Positions 35,303-47,141 of a stretch of DNA of 64,000 nt are shown here, one piece after another; within the stretch, counting starts at the first letter, position 1; every line of letters starts with the position of its first letter. The notes under the pieces are model-generated. The model had not been told where the DNA came from, did no database searches, and worked only from the letters and a program-made list of their open reading frames with translations. The DNA is taken from NCBI GenBank assembly GCA_003988855.1, contig QYAI01000105.1:1-64000 (forward strand). The letters are read 5' to 3'. The position numbers were made by a program, and so were the translations under genes. The DNA comes from Arachnopeziza araneosa (taxonomy: Eukaryota; Ascomycota; Leotiomycetes; Helotiales; Arachnopezizaceae).

Positions 35303-36343
35303 CTAACCAATCACCAGCGCATTCTCCTCAGGAAAATCGTATGCCGGAATTTCCAAGTTCAAGGGCGCAGGTCCCTTTCTTATACGTCCTGAGATGTCAT
35401 AATGGGAACCGTGGCAAGGGCAGAACCATCCTCCGAAATCACCTGCTTCTCCGATAGGCACACATCCGAGATGCGTACAGACACCTATTTCAATCAATTT
35501 CTAAACAAGATAGATCCAAGGCGATATCAGGACTACATACCAACCATGATCAACCATTCTGGCTTCTTGACACGATCTGCATCAGCTTGGGGATCTCGCA
35601 ATGTCTCAATCTTGACTGCTTCGGCCTCCTTGATTTCGTCGGCGGTTCGATGGCGGATGAATACGGGCTTACCACGCCACTTAATGATGACCTGTTATTT
35701 GTTGTTAGCAGTGATTGCGTGTAACGATAACAAAGTACTGACGTTCTTGCCCTCGGGAATTGCAGCAAGGTCAACTTCGACTTTAGCCATGGCCAAAACA
35801 TCGGCAGAGGCGGACATATTGACTAGAAAATCTATAGATTACATGTATTAGTGGTTGGTCTCAATTGACTTGTCTATCTTGCTTCCTAACGACTCATCCG
35901 GCTTCTTCCCTCACATCGAAACTTGGTTACAGAATCATCACGCACCTTGAACCGTAGCTTTTGCACCAGCAGCGGTGAGTGCACCCATTGTTCCGACCAT
36001 GACTATGAATCAATCAGCATTTCTCCCCTAACAACAGGGAATCGGGTATGCAAGAGCCGAAGACTCCTTGAGTGATCTCAGGCCTCCATCCCATCATTCG
36101 AGAAGACGCACAATATTGAAACAGCAAGTTGCTATTCGACCCAGCCTTGCTCCTATATTTACTGAAATCGGGAACGTTGCCGGCCTTGTCGTTGCCCAAG
36201 CCGCGGAATGGCGAATCGAACGAGCTGGTGGCTTCGAGCTTTGCAGACGAGGTAGAGAGTGCCCGGATGGGCATTGAGGAGGAGAGAGAGGTGCGCGGTG
36301 CTGCCCGCAGCAGGGTGCGAGAGGCTTGCGTGAGAGAGGCCAT
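35303..36343 (-). CDS. RIP1: Rieske iron-sulfur subunit of cytochrome bc1 complex
   Basis: Five exons: 36343-36112, 36002-35946, 35831-35743, 35691-35541 and 35484-35303 (236 residues). The presequence (MASLTQASRTLLRAAPRTSL) targets mitochondria. A single transmembrane helix follows around VGTMGALTAAGAKATVQDFL, then the hinge MSASADVLAMAKVEVDL. The soluble domain holds the 2Fe-2S ligands: Cys179 and His181 in CTHLGC, Cys198 and His201 in CPCHGSHYD, with Cys184 and Cys200 as the disulfide pair. It transfers electrons from ubiquinol to cytochrome c1 in complex III. Exon 2 is only 57 nt. The order and length match the family. Confidence 0.95.
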
Positions 36344-36965
36344 CGTGCTTGAGGTCAATTGAGAGCGGTGGTGGTGAGGATCTGAGGATTTTCGAGGTTG
36401 ATGTTCGCGAGGCGATTTCGGGACGGAAAGCTTTGACCAATCAGAGCGGGCGAAATGAAATCGGATTTCAAGAACGCTGAGAGCCTCAATTCGACACGCC
36501 ATATCCTCTCTTATCAAAATTCGCAAAAGTCTTCACCCAATTATATAATGTGATCAATTTCGGGAATACTTTAGTTGTCTCCAAGAAAGCTAGCTCAATT
36601 CTTGTGTAAGAAGTCTCAACCTTGGCAGAGCCCATGCTGCTACAATCACAGCTGAGAATGTTAAACCTTCCGAGATGGTCTTTCCTTCATCTCTATGTAG
36701 TTATTTGTTATTGTAGTTCTTCTCGTACTGTTTTGTGGAAGTCAATTTTGTTCCGTAGGCATTTAAGAGTTTGGCCCTTCTGTAGATGGCGGTATTTAAT
36801 ATTTTCTCCTCCCGCGCAAGTCTCTCAAGGCTTTCATGTTTTGATTTTACTCCATTGGAGTTCCGATCTATGCTCTATATGCAAAATAAAATGCCTCTAT
36901 CTAGTCTATATTCTCCAGTTCTTTTTGCTCCATCTATTCAATGTCCTCCTCTTAAATTATTCACT
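36344..36965. other. Intergenic between RIP1 and HAD phosphatase
   Basis: 622 bp that contains the RIP1 promoter and the 3' flank of the HAD gene, both on the minus strand. The region near 36640-36960 is T-rich. No extra gene recognised. Confidence 0.5.
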
Positions 36966-37846
36966 TCAGCCTACTCTTTGCTTGAAATCTTTAGCACCTT
37001 CAACCGATACTTTCTTCACAGTCGTCTTCCCATCAACAATATTTTTCACGGTGCTTAATATAGAAGACCAATCTTCAAACTCTGTAAATGGAACGTTTTC
37101 GCGGATACAGTATTTGACGAGATCTACAAGGGATTAATAAAATCTTTTTGTGCCGACTCAAAAAAAAAAGTCACCTTGACCCTTCTTTGCAAAAAGTAAA
37201 TCTGTTTCTTTCGCAGCAGAGAGATCGGATACTCCATCTCCAGCATAGAACATGGTCGGACGCTCGCCGTCTGGGAGCTTTGAGTATTTCCGAAGCTCTA
37301 GGCTCTTGTCATGGCCAAAGTGGCTATATTGTTAACCTTTAATTGATCACTAGAGGAAGAATTCTACCTATCATCGTGGAATGCAATATTCCAGCCTCCT
37401 TCTGAGTTGATATCCTTTCCATCTCTAGAGGAAACATTATTGCTAACAATTTGAAGATCGTGTGCGTCGTCTCCTACTAAATGCTTTAACAATGCTCGGA
37501 TGATGGGCTCCATACCACCGCTCAATACCACAATAGGAATATTCTCCTTCTTAGCATAATCATGGAATGCCTTGAAGCCCGGATCAAGAGTGATATTCTC
37601 TAGCAGAATCTTTATACACTGGTGATACGGTGTCTTGACCGAGTCCATCATGCTTTGAAATGAATCCCGGAAGGATGATTTCCCTTGGAGAACATCTTGG
37701 TTTCCTTGCTTCCGTAGTATCTGGCCAAAACCTAGGTTGTCCGTCAGGAAATCGTTCGAGTCGCTCTGTGTGATTGTTCCGTCGAAGTCGGTGAAGAAGA
37801 TAAAATTTGGGTTGGTTCTCATAGCGGGGAGGGTGGAGGAAGACAT
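36966..37846 (-). CDS. HAD-superfamily phosphatase (YNL010W/phosphoserine phosphatase-like)
   Basis: Exons 37846-37368, 37323-37175 and 37123-36966 (261 residues). HAD motifs are clear: motif I FFTDFDGTITQSD with nucleophile Asp20 and acid/base Asp22, motif II IPIVVLSGGMEP, and the Mg-binding motif GDGVSDLSAAKETDLLFAKK. The match is closest to the fungal group of yeast YNL010W, similar to phosphoserine and PHOSPHO1-type phosphatases. Small phosphorylated metabolites are the likely substrates, but which one is not known. Intron 2 starts GTGACTTTTTTTTTT (after the donor a run of T), giving an unusual polypyrimidine at its 5' side. The gene is divergent to SHE9 with 410 bp between starts. Confidence 0.88.
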
Positions 37847-38256
37847 TGTGCGGAAGATCTGAATTTTTGTCAGTACCTTTTAAAACTAAACTTTTCAGCT
37901 CATCCGATGGAAACTTACTCTGATTGCTGGGACAGAAACTAAAGCTTATAAAAATGTGTTTTTCCTCAGGAAATTGAGGTTCGAAACTTACAAAAACAGA
38001 CTCGAACTGAATTGAATGAATGCAAATTTACCAAAACTGAATCCGAAGAATCGAATTTTCAAGTGTATTTAAAGACGAGATAGCAGCTTTTCCTCCGAAA
38101 AGCCCGAAAAGGAAGGATGGAGGGGGTTGTTCCAGTCCTCACCAACCCCACGTTTTGCCAAAGGCGGTGAATCAACATTTTTGCCGGAGTTTTAGAGAGC
38201 TCGAAAAGCTTCAACAGCAACATTCCTGCAGCATTCTGCAACGAAGACTGGCGGCA
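37847..38256. other. Divergent promoter between HAD phosphatase and SHE9
   Basis: 410 bp, A/T-rich on the left. The SHE9 frame is open upstream of its first ATG but contains no earlier ATG, so that part is 5' leader. Confidence 0.5.
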
Positions 38257-39585
38257 ATGCAACCACTCATTCGCATTGTCCCTAGGCTTTTTTGTGATTC
38301 AATTGTATCGCCTTCGATTCGGAGGTCCATTCAAATCCCAAAGAGACCTTCTGTGAGGGCCGCTGTCTGTTTACAATGTAGTATTGGTACTCAGGTTCGG
38401 CGGTTCGCCGAAGCTCCTAAACCACCGTCGTCATCGAAAACGACTCCTGCAGGGCAACCCGATGTCTCTAGTTCGAATCCTCTTTCATCTAACCAATCTC
38501 CTAGTTCAAAACTAGATACTGCAACCAATCTCGCAGATGAAATCCCGTCGGACCTCCCTTCCGCAGAAGAAGGCCGCCGTCTTGCAGTTACCAAGCGCTT
38601 TTCACACCTCATGGACCACCTACAAGGCAATATCTTCATTGCCTCTCAACGTATCAATGACCTCACTGGTTATTCTGGTATCGAGGCCTTGAAAGGGCGC
38701 ATCGCTAATCTAGAGCAAAATGTCCACAACGCACAAGAAGCCGTGCGCTCCTCACGATTAACATACAAAACCACGGTCGCCGATCGAGCTGCTACACAGA
38801 GAGAGGTAACTACGCTATTAGCGAGGAAAGATACCTGGACTCCGGGGGACTTGGAGAGGTTTACGGCACTGTACAGAATGGATCACAGTAACGAGCAAGC
38901 AGTGCAAGAGGCTGCCACCAGATTAGCAGATGCGGAGCGCGAGGCGGAACATGCGGCTTCGAAATTAAGCAGTAGCATTCTAAGCAGATATCACGAGGAG
39001 CAGATCTGGAGTGACAAAATCCGGCGGATGAGTACATGGGGCACGTGGGGCTTGATGGGAGTCAACGTGTTGCTGTTTTTGGTGTTCCAGTTTGGTTTTG
39101 AGCCGTGGAGGAGGAAGAGGTTGGTACATGGATTTGAGGAGAAGGTTAGGGAGGCATTGGAGCAGGAGAAGGCATCTAAAGAGAAGCTGATTAACGGTGA
39201 TAGAGATGTATCTTTAGATGGCGTCGTTGCGGCAGGAATCCAGGAGCTAGAAGAAGAGATTGACGATGGTAAAAGCACTCCAGGGCCTGCTGTTGATGCA
39301 GTTGTTGCATGCATAGAGGGCGAAAACGACAGTAAGAGTCCAGGAGAAGAAGAGCTGGAGGTGGATGCTGCTTTTGACACAGCAGAGATGCATATTCCTG
39401 CCATTTTCACGAAGTTCAGGAAAGCAAATCCATGGGCTCCGTACATTTTGGCAGTGGGAGATCTTTTCAGCTCGAGGGTCATTCAAATGAAAAAACAAGA
39501 TGTCACGATAGTTGCGTTAGAAGGTGCGGCCATAGGCGCAACTCTTGTTACTATTCTCGCCGCTCTGCTTCTCCGCCCATCATAG
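38257..39585 (+). CDS. SHE9: Mitochondrial inner-membrane protein She9/Mdm33
   Basis: One exon, 442 residues. A basic Arg-rich presequence (MQPLIRIVPRLFCDSIVSP) is followed by a Ser/Pro-rich spacer. A long matrix coiled coil (about 110-255) contains ASQRINDLTGYSGIEALKGR and LARKDTWTPGDLERFTALYR, the family signature. Two transmembrane helices lie near residues 260-283 and 416-440, with a charged Glu-rich loop between. This is the She9/Mdm33 layout; in yeast the protein self-associates through its coiled coil and affects inner-membrane fission and mitochondrial shape. ATG 38257 is the first in-frame Met. Convergent with the beta-galactosidase, stops 53 bp apart. Confidence 0.93.
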   Translation: MQPLIRIVPRLFCDSIVSPSIRRSIQIPKRPSVRAAVCLQCSIGTQVRRFAEAPKPPSSSKTTPAGQPDVSSSNPLSSNQSPSSKLDTATNLADEIPSDLPSAEEGRRLAVTKRFSHLMDHLQGNIFIASQRINDLTGYSGIEALKGRIANLEQNVHNAQEAVRSSRLTYKTTVADRAATQREVTTLLARKDTWTPGDLERFTALYRMDHSNEQAVQEAATRLADAEREAEHAASKLSSSILSRYHEEQIWSDKIRRMSTWGTWGLMGVNVLLFLVFQFGFEPWRRKRLVHGFEEKVREALEQEKASKEKLINGDRDVSLDGVVAAGIQELEEEIDDGKSTPGPAVDAVVACIEGENDSKSPGEEELEVDAAFDTAEMHIPAIFTKFRKANPWAPYILAVGDLFSSRVIQMKKQDVTIVALEGAAIGATLVTILAALLLRPS

Positions 39586-39638
39586 GCGATGATCGAATTG
39601 TATATACATGTAAATTAGAATCAGAAATATTCAAGTCC

Positions 39639-42600
39639 TCAATAGACTCCTGCTCGCGGGCTATAGCTAGGAATAGGAACCAATTCCGGCTCTTGCATAG
39701 AGGTCAATGCAACAGTGCCAGCTTGTAAGGTGAAATTTGCCAAATGAGCACCTGATGGTTGTTGAGCCCAGAGCTCAATAGCAAGCCAATTTTCACCATG
39801 ATAATTCAAAATGCCTTTGAGTGTTAGTCGATACATGTCAGACTAAGAAGTGAAACAGAAAGCCACTTACCCTGAGGAACCGGGAATTTACTCTGCGGCC
39901 CGACATTGTTGACATATTTCCCAAATTGATACCCATTAACCCATAACTGCGCCCTATACTCACTAACACTCCCATTGACCGTCGTATTCCCAAATATAAA
40001 ATTAAGCGGGATATCATACCCTGCTGGCAAATCCAGCGTAAGCTTGGCAGTAAAGAATGCAATCCCGGCAGTCGGTACCCCCTCCAAAGGACTCTTAGAA
40101 GCCCAATTTTCACTTGGAGGGTTTGGTTGCGTGAGTCCTTGACGTTCAGCGTACAAGCCGCCTTCATTTAGTGGTCCTCGGACTTTATCCACGTATTCCT
40201 CGCCCCCGAAATTTCCTGTTAGTTTCCAGACGACGTCTGATTGAGGGTGTCCAGCAAGTGAGTAAGTCAATATTCCTCGTGGGTTTTTCATGTCATCGAC
40301 CCCGACGTCGTAATTTTCATCAAGGCCGTTGACATCGACTACGACGGTAAGGACGTAGGATTTTCCTGCGGTGAGGTTCGGTAGGGTATAGTTGTTTGTG
40401 TGGGTTGATGAAACATCAGTACCTGACCATGATCCGAGGTAGGTGGAATTGAGCCAGGCGGAGCTGCCATATGCAGATCCGCCTTGACTTGTTACGCTGA
40501 CGGTGGTTTCTTTTCCAGTGGCGGTGAAGTGGCCGCGATAGATGAGGACGCCGGTGTTGTAGCCATAGTCGCTTGCATATAAAGAGGTGGGGGTTCTGAG
40601 TGAGTTCGGGTTATTAGTTTTAGTGTTATTGGCGGCAGTCCAGGCTGAATCATCGTAAGAAGACTGGATTTCAGGGAGATTATCCAGGTATTTCCATTCG
40701 AGTCCAGACAGATCTGGTAGGCTTAACACAGGAGGAGTATAGGTGAGGCAGGAAGACCATTCTCCAGTCACAGGATCCGTAGTGAAATTTAACCTTTGAT
40801 TGTTGAAGAATAGTTTTGTTGCAGAAGCTGGCGTGCCGATAACTTTGATAGGAACGGTGGCATTCAAGTCGCCTTCAATATACAGGGAAAGACCGTCGAG
40901 GCGAGCTGACCTGACGAGATACCCAGCCTGAACGACAACTGATGTCATATTCCCAATGTTTGCGGAACTATTTATGATCAGTTTTTCTGCGTGGAATTCT
41001 AGATCTCAAAAACTCACTACGCTTCCCAATGATCAGCTCGAACAAAGTCAGGCACCCAGTAATTGTACGCCGAGTTTCGATCAAGAATATAAACCAGAAC
41101 ACTCCCAACTTGTACTACTCTTCTTGTAGTGGTAGTTTTCCAGTTGATAACAGCTGTACCATTAAGGGTCTTCGTCACCACACCGGAACCTTCAAGAGTT
41201 GTTACTGAGCTGTTTGAAACAATTGCGAGTTCGTGTTGCTCTCCAGGTCCCCCATAGACGACTAAAACAGTTTGATTGCTAAACTTCTTCCAAGTAAAAA
41301 TCTCTGCAGTCGAGTAGAGTAGATTAGTGCCACCAAGGTCATAGTCTGTTACATGGAACTTGGAATCTCGACCACTTAATGTTAAGCTGCCGTCAAGTTG
41401 TGGCACAATAATGCTGCCTTGACTGGTTGTCACGGTCAATTTATAGCTCTCTGATGTTTGGCTTTGGTAGTCGAGGTGTCGAACTACGTAAAAGTTTGTA
41501 CCAGTCCCGTTGCTGGAGAGCGGGGTAGTATAAAGGGTACGAGAATTGGTGTAGACGGCGGCGGTCCCGTTTCCAACAGATGCAGTCAAGAGAGCCGGCG
41601 ATACTTTGATGAAGTTCGCCTCTAGCTTTAGTTCACTATACTTCTCTCTGCGAAGCTCGCGATTCTCTGTGATTGCCGCGCCGTAATCGTAGCTTGTATA
41701 CCCTCCAGGATGGCTAAAATTATTAGCTTTTTTAAACCAGTTTTAAGATTTTGGTAACCGAGCACTTACCCATGATTTCCCCAATTAGTTCCTCCAAAGA
41801 TCATGTAGAGATTCAGCAATGTAACACCTGCGGCAAAGTTGTTCTTGTAGAAAACTCGTTCAAATTCCATGTTCAATAGAATAGAGCATTGATCAAAGCC
41901 CAATCCTCCCCATGGGTCGAATGATCCTCCTTGGAACTCATCAATGGAGTTTAAGGTTGAAGGACTCTGGGTCTCATGTCTAGCATGGAAATATGTTGGG
42001 ATTGATGATGTTGGCCATGTGTATGGTCTAGCGCAATTGAAACCAAGGGGATAACTGTCATAGCCGTAAATATCAACATCACCGGCTGTTGATCCTTTGA
42101 TAGAAGTTCCGGGAGCAAAATTGCCATTGGGAGCTTGGTGTTGTTAAAAGAAAGCTAATAATTACGGAAGGAAAACCTACAAGCATCATTACTTATCAAG
42201 GGTACTACGATTCCGGCGTCGAGAAGTTGCTTCTTAACATAAGAAAAATAGACAGGATCTGGAAACCCGCTGGCAGCCGTTCCCGTTGTGTACTCATTCT
42301 CAGGCTGAACAAGGATAATAGGACCACCATTAGTGATTTGCGCTTTAGCAATTGCAGCACCCATATTAGCCACGTAGTTGTCTGTGGCATTGAGATAGTC
42401 TGGAGCACGAGTTCGAAGCAGTCCAGTAATTCTTTGAAGCCATCCTGGAAAACCACCTCCCGAAGATTCAGCATTGATGTAGGGGCCTGGCCTCGCAATG
42501 AGGTAAATGCCGGCTTCTTGAGCAGCAAGAAAGAACGGATCCAGGTCAAAGATTCCATCCGCACGGTACACGCCTGGTTGGCCTTCTAGGAGTGCCCAAC

Positions 42601-42981
42601 TAGATTTGCAAGCTTAGTTTTAATCTTCTGAACAGATTTAAAACCTTGGAATCTGATCCGACGTACTGTGTATAAAAGGAAACCGCATTGAAACCTAATG
42701 CTTTGATCTTCTGGAAAACATCGAGGTAGAGATCTGGGACTGGAAGACGGTATGGATGAAACTCTCCACTGAAGATAAAAATCCTTTCTCCGTGAACCAT
42801 TAGAGAGCGTGCATCGTAAGTGACCTGTTGAGTTTAACACCAGTATGGGCTCCGCGAGCAATGTACTCACGATATTCTGGAGACCATCGCTGTCCCTGTC
42901 AACCAACAGTCCAGTATTCCCAATTGAGATCACTGCTGCCTGAGCTGCGAGGGCGATGGTTGAAAGAGCAAACAATTTCAT
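39639..42981 (-). CDS. Secreted GH35 beta-galactosidase
   Basis: Seven exons: 42981-42871, 42824-42667, 42599-42181, 42133-41770, 41713-41018, 40967-39871 and 39814-39639 (1006 residues, same size as Aspergillus LacA). A signal peptide (MKLFALSTIALAAQAA) leads into the TIM barrel. Catalytic residues fit GH35: acid/base Glu192 in QPENEY and nucleophile Glu295 in IDEFQGGSFDPWGG. Substrate-pocket motifs include ARPGPYINAESSGGGFPGWL and YMIFGGTNWGN. C-terminal jelly-roll domains carry GPLNEGGLYAERQG. Many N-glycosylation sequons are present. It releases terminal beta-galactose from lactose or plant galactans outside the cell. Another in-frame ATG at 43014 would add 11 residues before the signal peptide. 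At the exon 5 end I chose the GTGAGT donor over GTAGTG three bases earlier. Confidence 0.94.
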
Positions 42982-43668
42982 ATTGAGAGAGGAATTCGAC
43001 GAACACAGCACCATTTCATTAGAAAGAAACTTTGAGCTCTCTTATATGAGCTCGCCAGATGGCGGGGATATGCTTTGCCGGCTACCATGGCTGATAGACT
43101 TGGTCAAGTGCAGGCGAAGAGTTGTGAAGCAAGGTAGATTAAGAGAAGCCAAGGAATGACGGCCGTTGCATCTTGCCAACTGCAGCAAGTCAGGTACGCG
43201 AGGGGACGGAGACGGTAGTACTTCGTGACCGCACTGGGTGGGAATGAGGGGACTGGCCTACCAGCAGCCCCGCCGGCCTGACAAGCGACCAGGAGCCTTG
43301 CTCGGTGTAATGTTGACTCGGTGCGGAGGAATATATGTATGTATGGATGGATGGATGGACGGATTAGCCAGCACCTGCACCGAATAGCAGTCTCCAGGTT
43401 GTGATGCAAAATTGATCAATGTTGTGCTTTGGACTCCTCAAAATATATTAGAGGCGAATTCCACCAATGGGAACATGGGACATATCTCGACTCCCGAGGT
43501 GACCTGACCTGCCTCGATATCACGTCACAGTCATGGAGATCTGCAAGTATCCCGATTGACTGCATGTAAGTATACACATCTCTGCTCGTAGGTATATCTA
43601 CTTTACACTTGTGCTACTCACCTCGCCTGGAGAAGAGGCTCTGGAAACCATGGCGCATCCTCTCTTTT
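42982..43668. other. Beta-galactosidase promoter region
   Basis: Upstream flank of the secreted beta-galactosidase. It contains a short (TATG)/(GGAT)-type microsatellite at about 43334-43360. No intact gene seen. Confidence 0.5.
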
Positions 43669-44274
43669 CACATCATGAGCCATCCCGTGCCAACAGAACC
43701 GGCTTCTTTTTCCATGTCCGCCCTCACCAGAGACCAACGTCCGGAAGCGTATCCGTTCATCGAAGTCACCAAGTCGCAGCAATATGATCCGACCCGAGAT
43801 ACCGACCCCCATCCGGTCTCCAATGTCTCGCTGCCCTACTGCTCAATGTGGCTGTCGTGATATTCCTCTTTGTCCTTGTTTTCGTCGATATCTGGATAGC
43901 CTATCCAACTCATAATCGGCCCACACTCTCATCTGCTGGAAGGACAGCCTATGTTGCCCTTACGACAGCACTGACGTCGCTCATCTCAACCATTTGCATT
44001 CAATGATTCAGAAAATTACCTGGAAGACATACTGGGAATTGTCACTGCGATGGTGTTCGGTGATCACTTGACCAACACGGTTGACAGTACAGGATTGCAG
44101 AGTTCAGGAACACTCAACATGATGGGCGTGAGGGTTGGGCCTGGGAGCAAATGGGCGCTGGTTTATGTAATGCCCTCTTTTTATGCACTATGCCTCCTAG
44201 GGTTTCTATTCTCGAAAAGCCAGAATGGAGCTCGGTATAGTCAACGCCTGAAATCATGGAATCGACATCAGTAG
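43669..44274 (+). pseudogene. Broken membrane-protein gene relic
   Basis: Three fragments in two frames follow one another. Fragment A (from ATG 43669) is a hydrophilic N-terminal-like stretch (MSHPVPTEPASFSMSAL...). Fragment B, in another frame from about 43797, has a strong transmembrane helix (LLLNVAVVIFLFVLVFVDIW) and a THNRPTLSSAGRTAYVALTT block, and ends at a stop at 44004-44006. Fragment C resumes in the frame of A (ENYLEDILGIVTAMVFGDHL to a second hydrophobic segment WALVYVMPSFYALCLLGFLF) and stops at 44272-44274. No GT-AG pair that I can find joins A, B and C. It looks like the N- and C-terminal ends of a fungal polytopic protein, with the middle missing; that reading is inference. 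Confidence 0.45.
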
Positions 44275-46150
44275 CTAGCGCAGCACATAAAATCCTTTCA
44301 CTAATTTAAACTAAGAGGTCACTCAATGCGTGATCGTGTTCCTCTTCGTCTATGATACGTACGCCATTGGAATGGGGATTGTGAGTACAACAGAGGCCAT
44401 TTCAGGTACTTTGTTGGCTGGGTGGATTGCTCTTTTGTAAGAAAAACACTACTGTGAGAGCTAAAACCATCATTGCTTCGAATTTAAGCAATAACTCTTC
44501 TATAAGTATTTTATACAAGCTATCAAGGTTTTCGAGACTGGGAAGCTCTGCGATGAGATTTGAGCTGTGGCTTGCTGTCCTGCACTTGGGATTAGAGCCT
44601 GAAGCTACTTCATTCAGCTGAAAATGCTGAAAGCAGGTGATGCTGTTCTTATCATTCAGAAACACTCTACAATTATCTAGCTACTCTTCAGTCGAATTTT
44701 CAGAGGAAGTCATAGTAACATGGCGAACTCCTACTTTTACCTCTAACCATCGTCACCACTACAGCCCTTGTTTGGGTTGGATATGGCACTGAATTAGCCT
44801 TCGAGGCAGCAGAATTTTTGAGCTGGATTTGGTTCATCCCATTCTCAGCTCCATTCTTCTTTGTACGTTTTTCACTGAGTATTGAAACGAGAAGCGAGAA
44901 ATAGGAAATGTAATTCAAAATGGAACTCTATACTTTGTACTGATGCTCCTATGTTTATTATACTCTTTGGGTAGTATTTGGACTCGGAAATGAATTCATG
45001 TGGGCATACCTAGCTGATACTTGTGCCATATGTCTTCACACCTGACAACATATATCTACTCTTCGCTTTTTTTGCAGCACTATGCTATGTGCTGGGATGT
45101 ATATATGTAAGCTGCTGGTACGCTCATTAAGTCGGTGGTTCTCAGGTCTGAGCCAGAGAGCTACGTTCAGCCCATAAAGATGGAAATATTGGGCTTTCTG
45201 AGATGTCGATGTTTGTAGCTAAGTCAACGAAGTTATATACTTGCTTCCTTGAGCTGCTAATACCATGCAATTATCCGCACTTTCATCGAGGAAAATTTTA
45301 AATTCTGAAGAGATAGGATTCAGTATTATTTCCGCAAGCCTAGTAAAATATCCACTACTAAATCTCGCCTAAAATCGTGGAGTTGATGGTGATCTGACAG
45401 GCAAGAGCAAGGACAGAAATGATTCGGGACTTCAAACCAATAAGTTCACCCTGTCAGAAAACAGGCTACGCATACGCTACTTACTAGCGAACTCTAGTAG
45501 CAGCATTGCAGAACCCTGATAAAAAAGCTGGTGATTTTATGAAAATTTTAATATGTCTTCAGTTGAAAGGTGGACGACCAACGCGAGAAAAGTCCACTGA
45601 GTAGATATCAGCAACTCAGACGATCAAAGTGGCCAAGCGGTTTAGACTGATGTGAATCCTCTCGTTCGGTCTTACATTTCTGAAGCGCTGACTGATACCG
45701 TCCATTTTTTTTTAAATGATAACTTGCTAAATATTTCGCTACAAGCGCAGGCAGCTCTTGTTGTTTAGCCACGAAGCAGCGGAACAGAAACACAACGATT
45801 TTCTTCACATCGAATTCTTCATCTTCGTCTCTTTAGAATTTCTCTGGGCTGTTTTGACGTGTAGATATCGAGGTTTGTTTTCTACAGGTAGCTGACCTGT
45901 CCGGGCACCTGTGGTATGACTTTTATATCTCCATTGTTACGATGGAAATTCTTACATCGATTTTCCAATTTGATTGAACAGAGATCTTCCTTGAAAATAT
46001 TCAACAGAACGATTGGGTATTTAACATGATGGAAAAGATCTCAAGCAGTGGAAATCCTTCGCCGTAAACACCACCAGTAAGTTGTTCTCTCATTCCAAGA
46101 CTCCAAAACGCCTGCACTAGTCAATGCCTTCAGTCAAGACTTCAGCATTT
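44275..46150. other. Gene-poor interval with scattered hydrophobic fragments
   Basis: No intact gene. Short stretches translate to hydrophobic, membrane-like peptides (44327-44440 on +, 44745-44900 on +, 45030-45120 on +), each ended by stops and not joinable by obvious introns. They may belong to decayed transporter-like genes. A tRNA-like A-box and T run occur near 45630-45713. The whole interval is A/T-rich compared with its neighbours. Confidence 0.45.
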
Positions 46151-47141
46151 TCAACCCGATTTTCCAAGGCTTGCACTCCAAGCCTCATCAGCACACTCAT
46201 CTTTTCCGGCAGCACCAACGATGAATTCTAAAACTTTGCTAACCCTCTCATTTAAAATACCTGCTTTTCCCATTGTTTCCGTAGGTATATTACCTCTCGC
46301 CTTTAACCCCGCAACTTTTGCTCTCCAAGCCCGTTCTTCTCTTTGTTTTAGGGCGCGGTCGACCCGTATTGGAACCGCTAACGTAACTCTTACAAGATGG
46401 ATAGTAAGTCTTGCTCTTCCAACAACGTCAAGATATCCCAGTCCCATGAGCCGTTTTTGTACTCGATGGATGCGGCCGAGTTCGATATAGATCAAGAGTG
46501 CATATGTTCGGGTCGTTAGGACTAATTCACGAATTCGTATGAAACTCCGTTCGACATTGATCACTACCTCCTGGCTAACGAGATTCGGATATTTGGTGTG
46601 GAGATGTTCTAGCCAGCTTCGGACAATTGCAAAGTCCCCAGTCATAAACTCATTGAGAATGACTTCAACTGCGCTGCGAAAAGTGTGCTCGCCCCCTAAA
46701 AACGTGGTCTTGTCGGGTAATTGCGAGCTGGTGGGTTTCGATGCTCTATCATATATCTTCCGTGCTGAAGCAGACTTGAGGAGATTCCATGCAAAGCCTA
46801 GTCTTTGGAAAGCGCTAGAGTTACGAGTTAGAGAAGAATGAGAGCCCAATCGATGGAGGCAAACCTGGTAGAGGAGGGATGAAAAGGAGGTTTATCTGGG
46901 TGACATATTTTGCATCGTTCGAGGTAATTTCGACGTAAGTCTGCCGCAGATGCAGTTCTTGGAGCGCCGAGAATCTTATAAAGCTGTTCCAAATTAGCTG
47001 TCTCTCTTGATAGTCTTCTGGAGTATCGTACGTCTTCTTCGCAGAGTATCTCTGTATTTTGTCAGTATCCTTCTCAGTCACATGTGAAGGGAGAGATGTA
47101 CGCTGAATTATAACGTCTTTCTGATGAAAATCATCAGACAT
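46151..47141 (-). CDS. Uncharacterised conserved-looking fungal protein
   Basis: Proposed exons 47141-46865 and 46797-46151 (307 residues). I do not recognise a named family. The N-terminal part is polar; the middle has RQLIWNSFIRFSALQELHLR, TYVEITSNDAKYVTQINLLF and, after the splice, FAWNLLKSASARKIYDRAS and FLGGEHTFRSAVEVILNEFM. The C-terminal part is basic and helical (KQREERAWRAKVAGLKARGN). It has no signal peptide or clear membrane segment. The intron is uncertain: the only frame-preserving pair found uses a GTTTGC donor and ACTAG acceptor with a CTAAC site inside. The gene is divergent to FIG4 with 334 bp between starts. Confidence 0.65.

Noticed and set aside
39837..39867. Reading through the last intron of the beta-galactosidase
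   Set aside because: Read-through ends after a few residues, whereas splicing at 39870/39815 gives GILNYHGENWLAIELWA, the known GH35 C-terminus.
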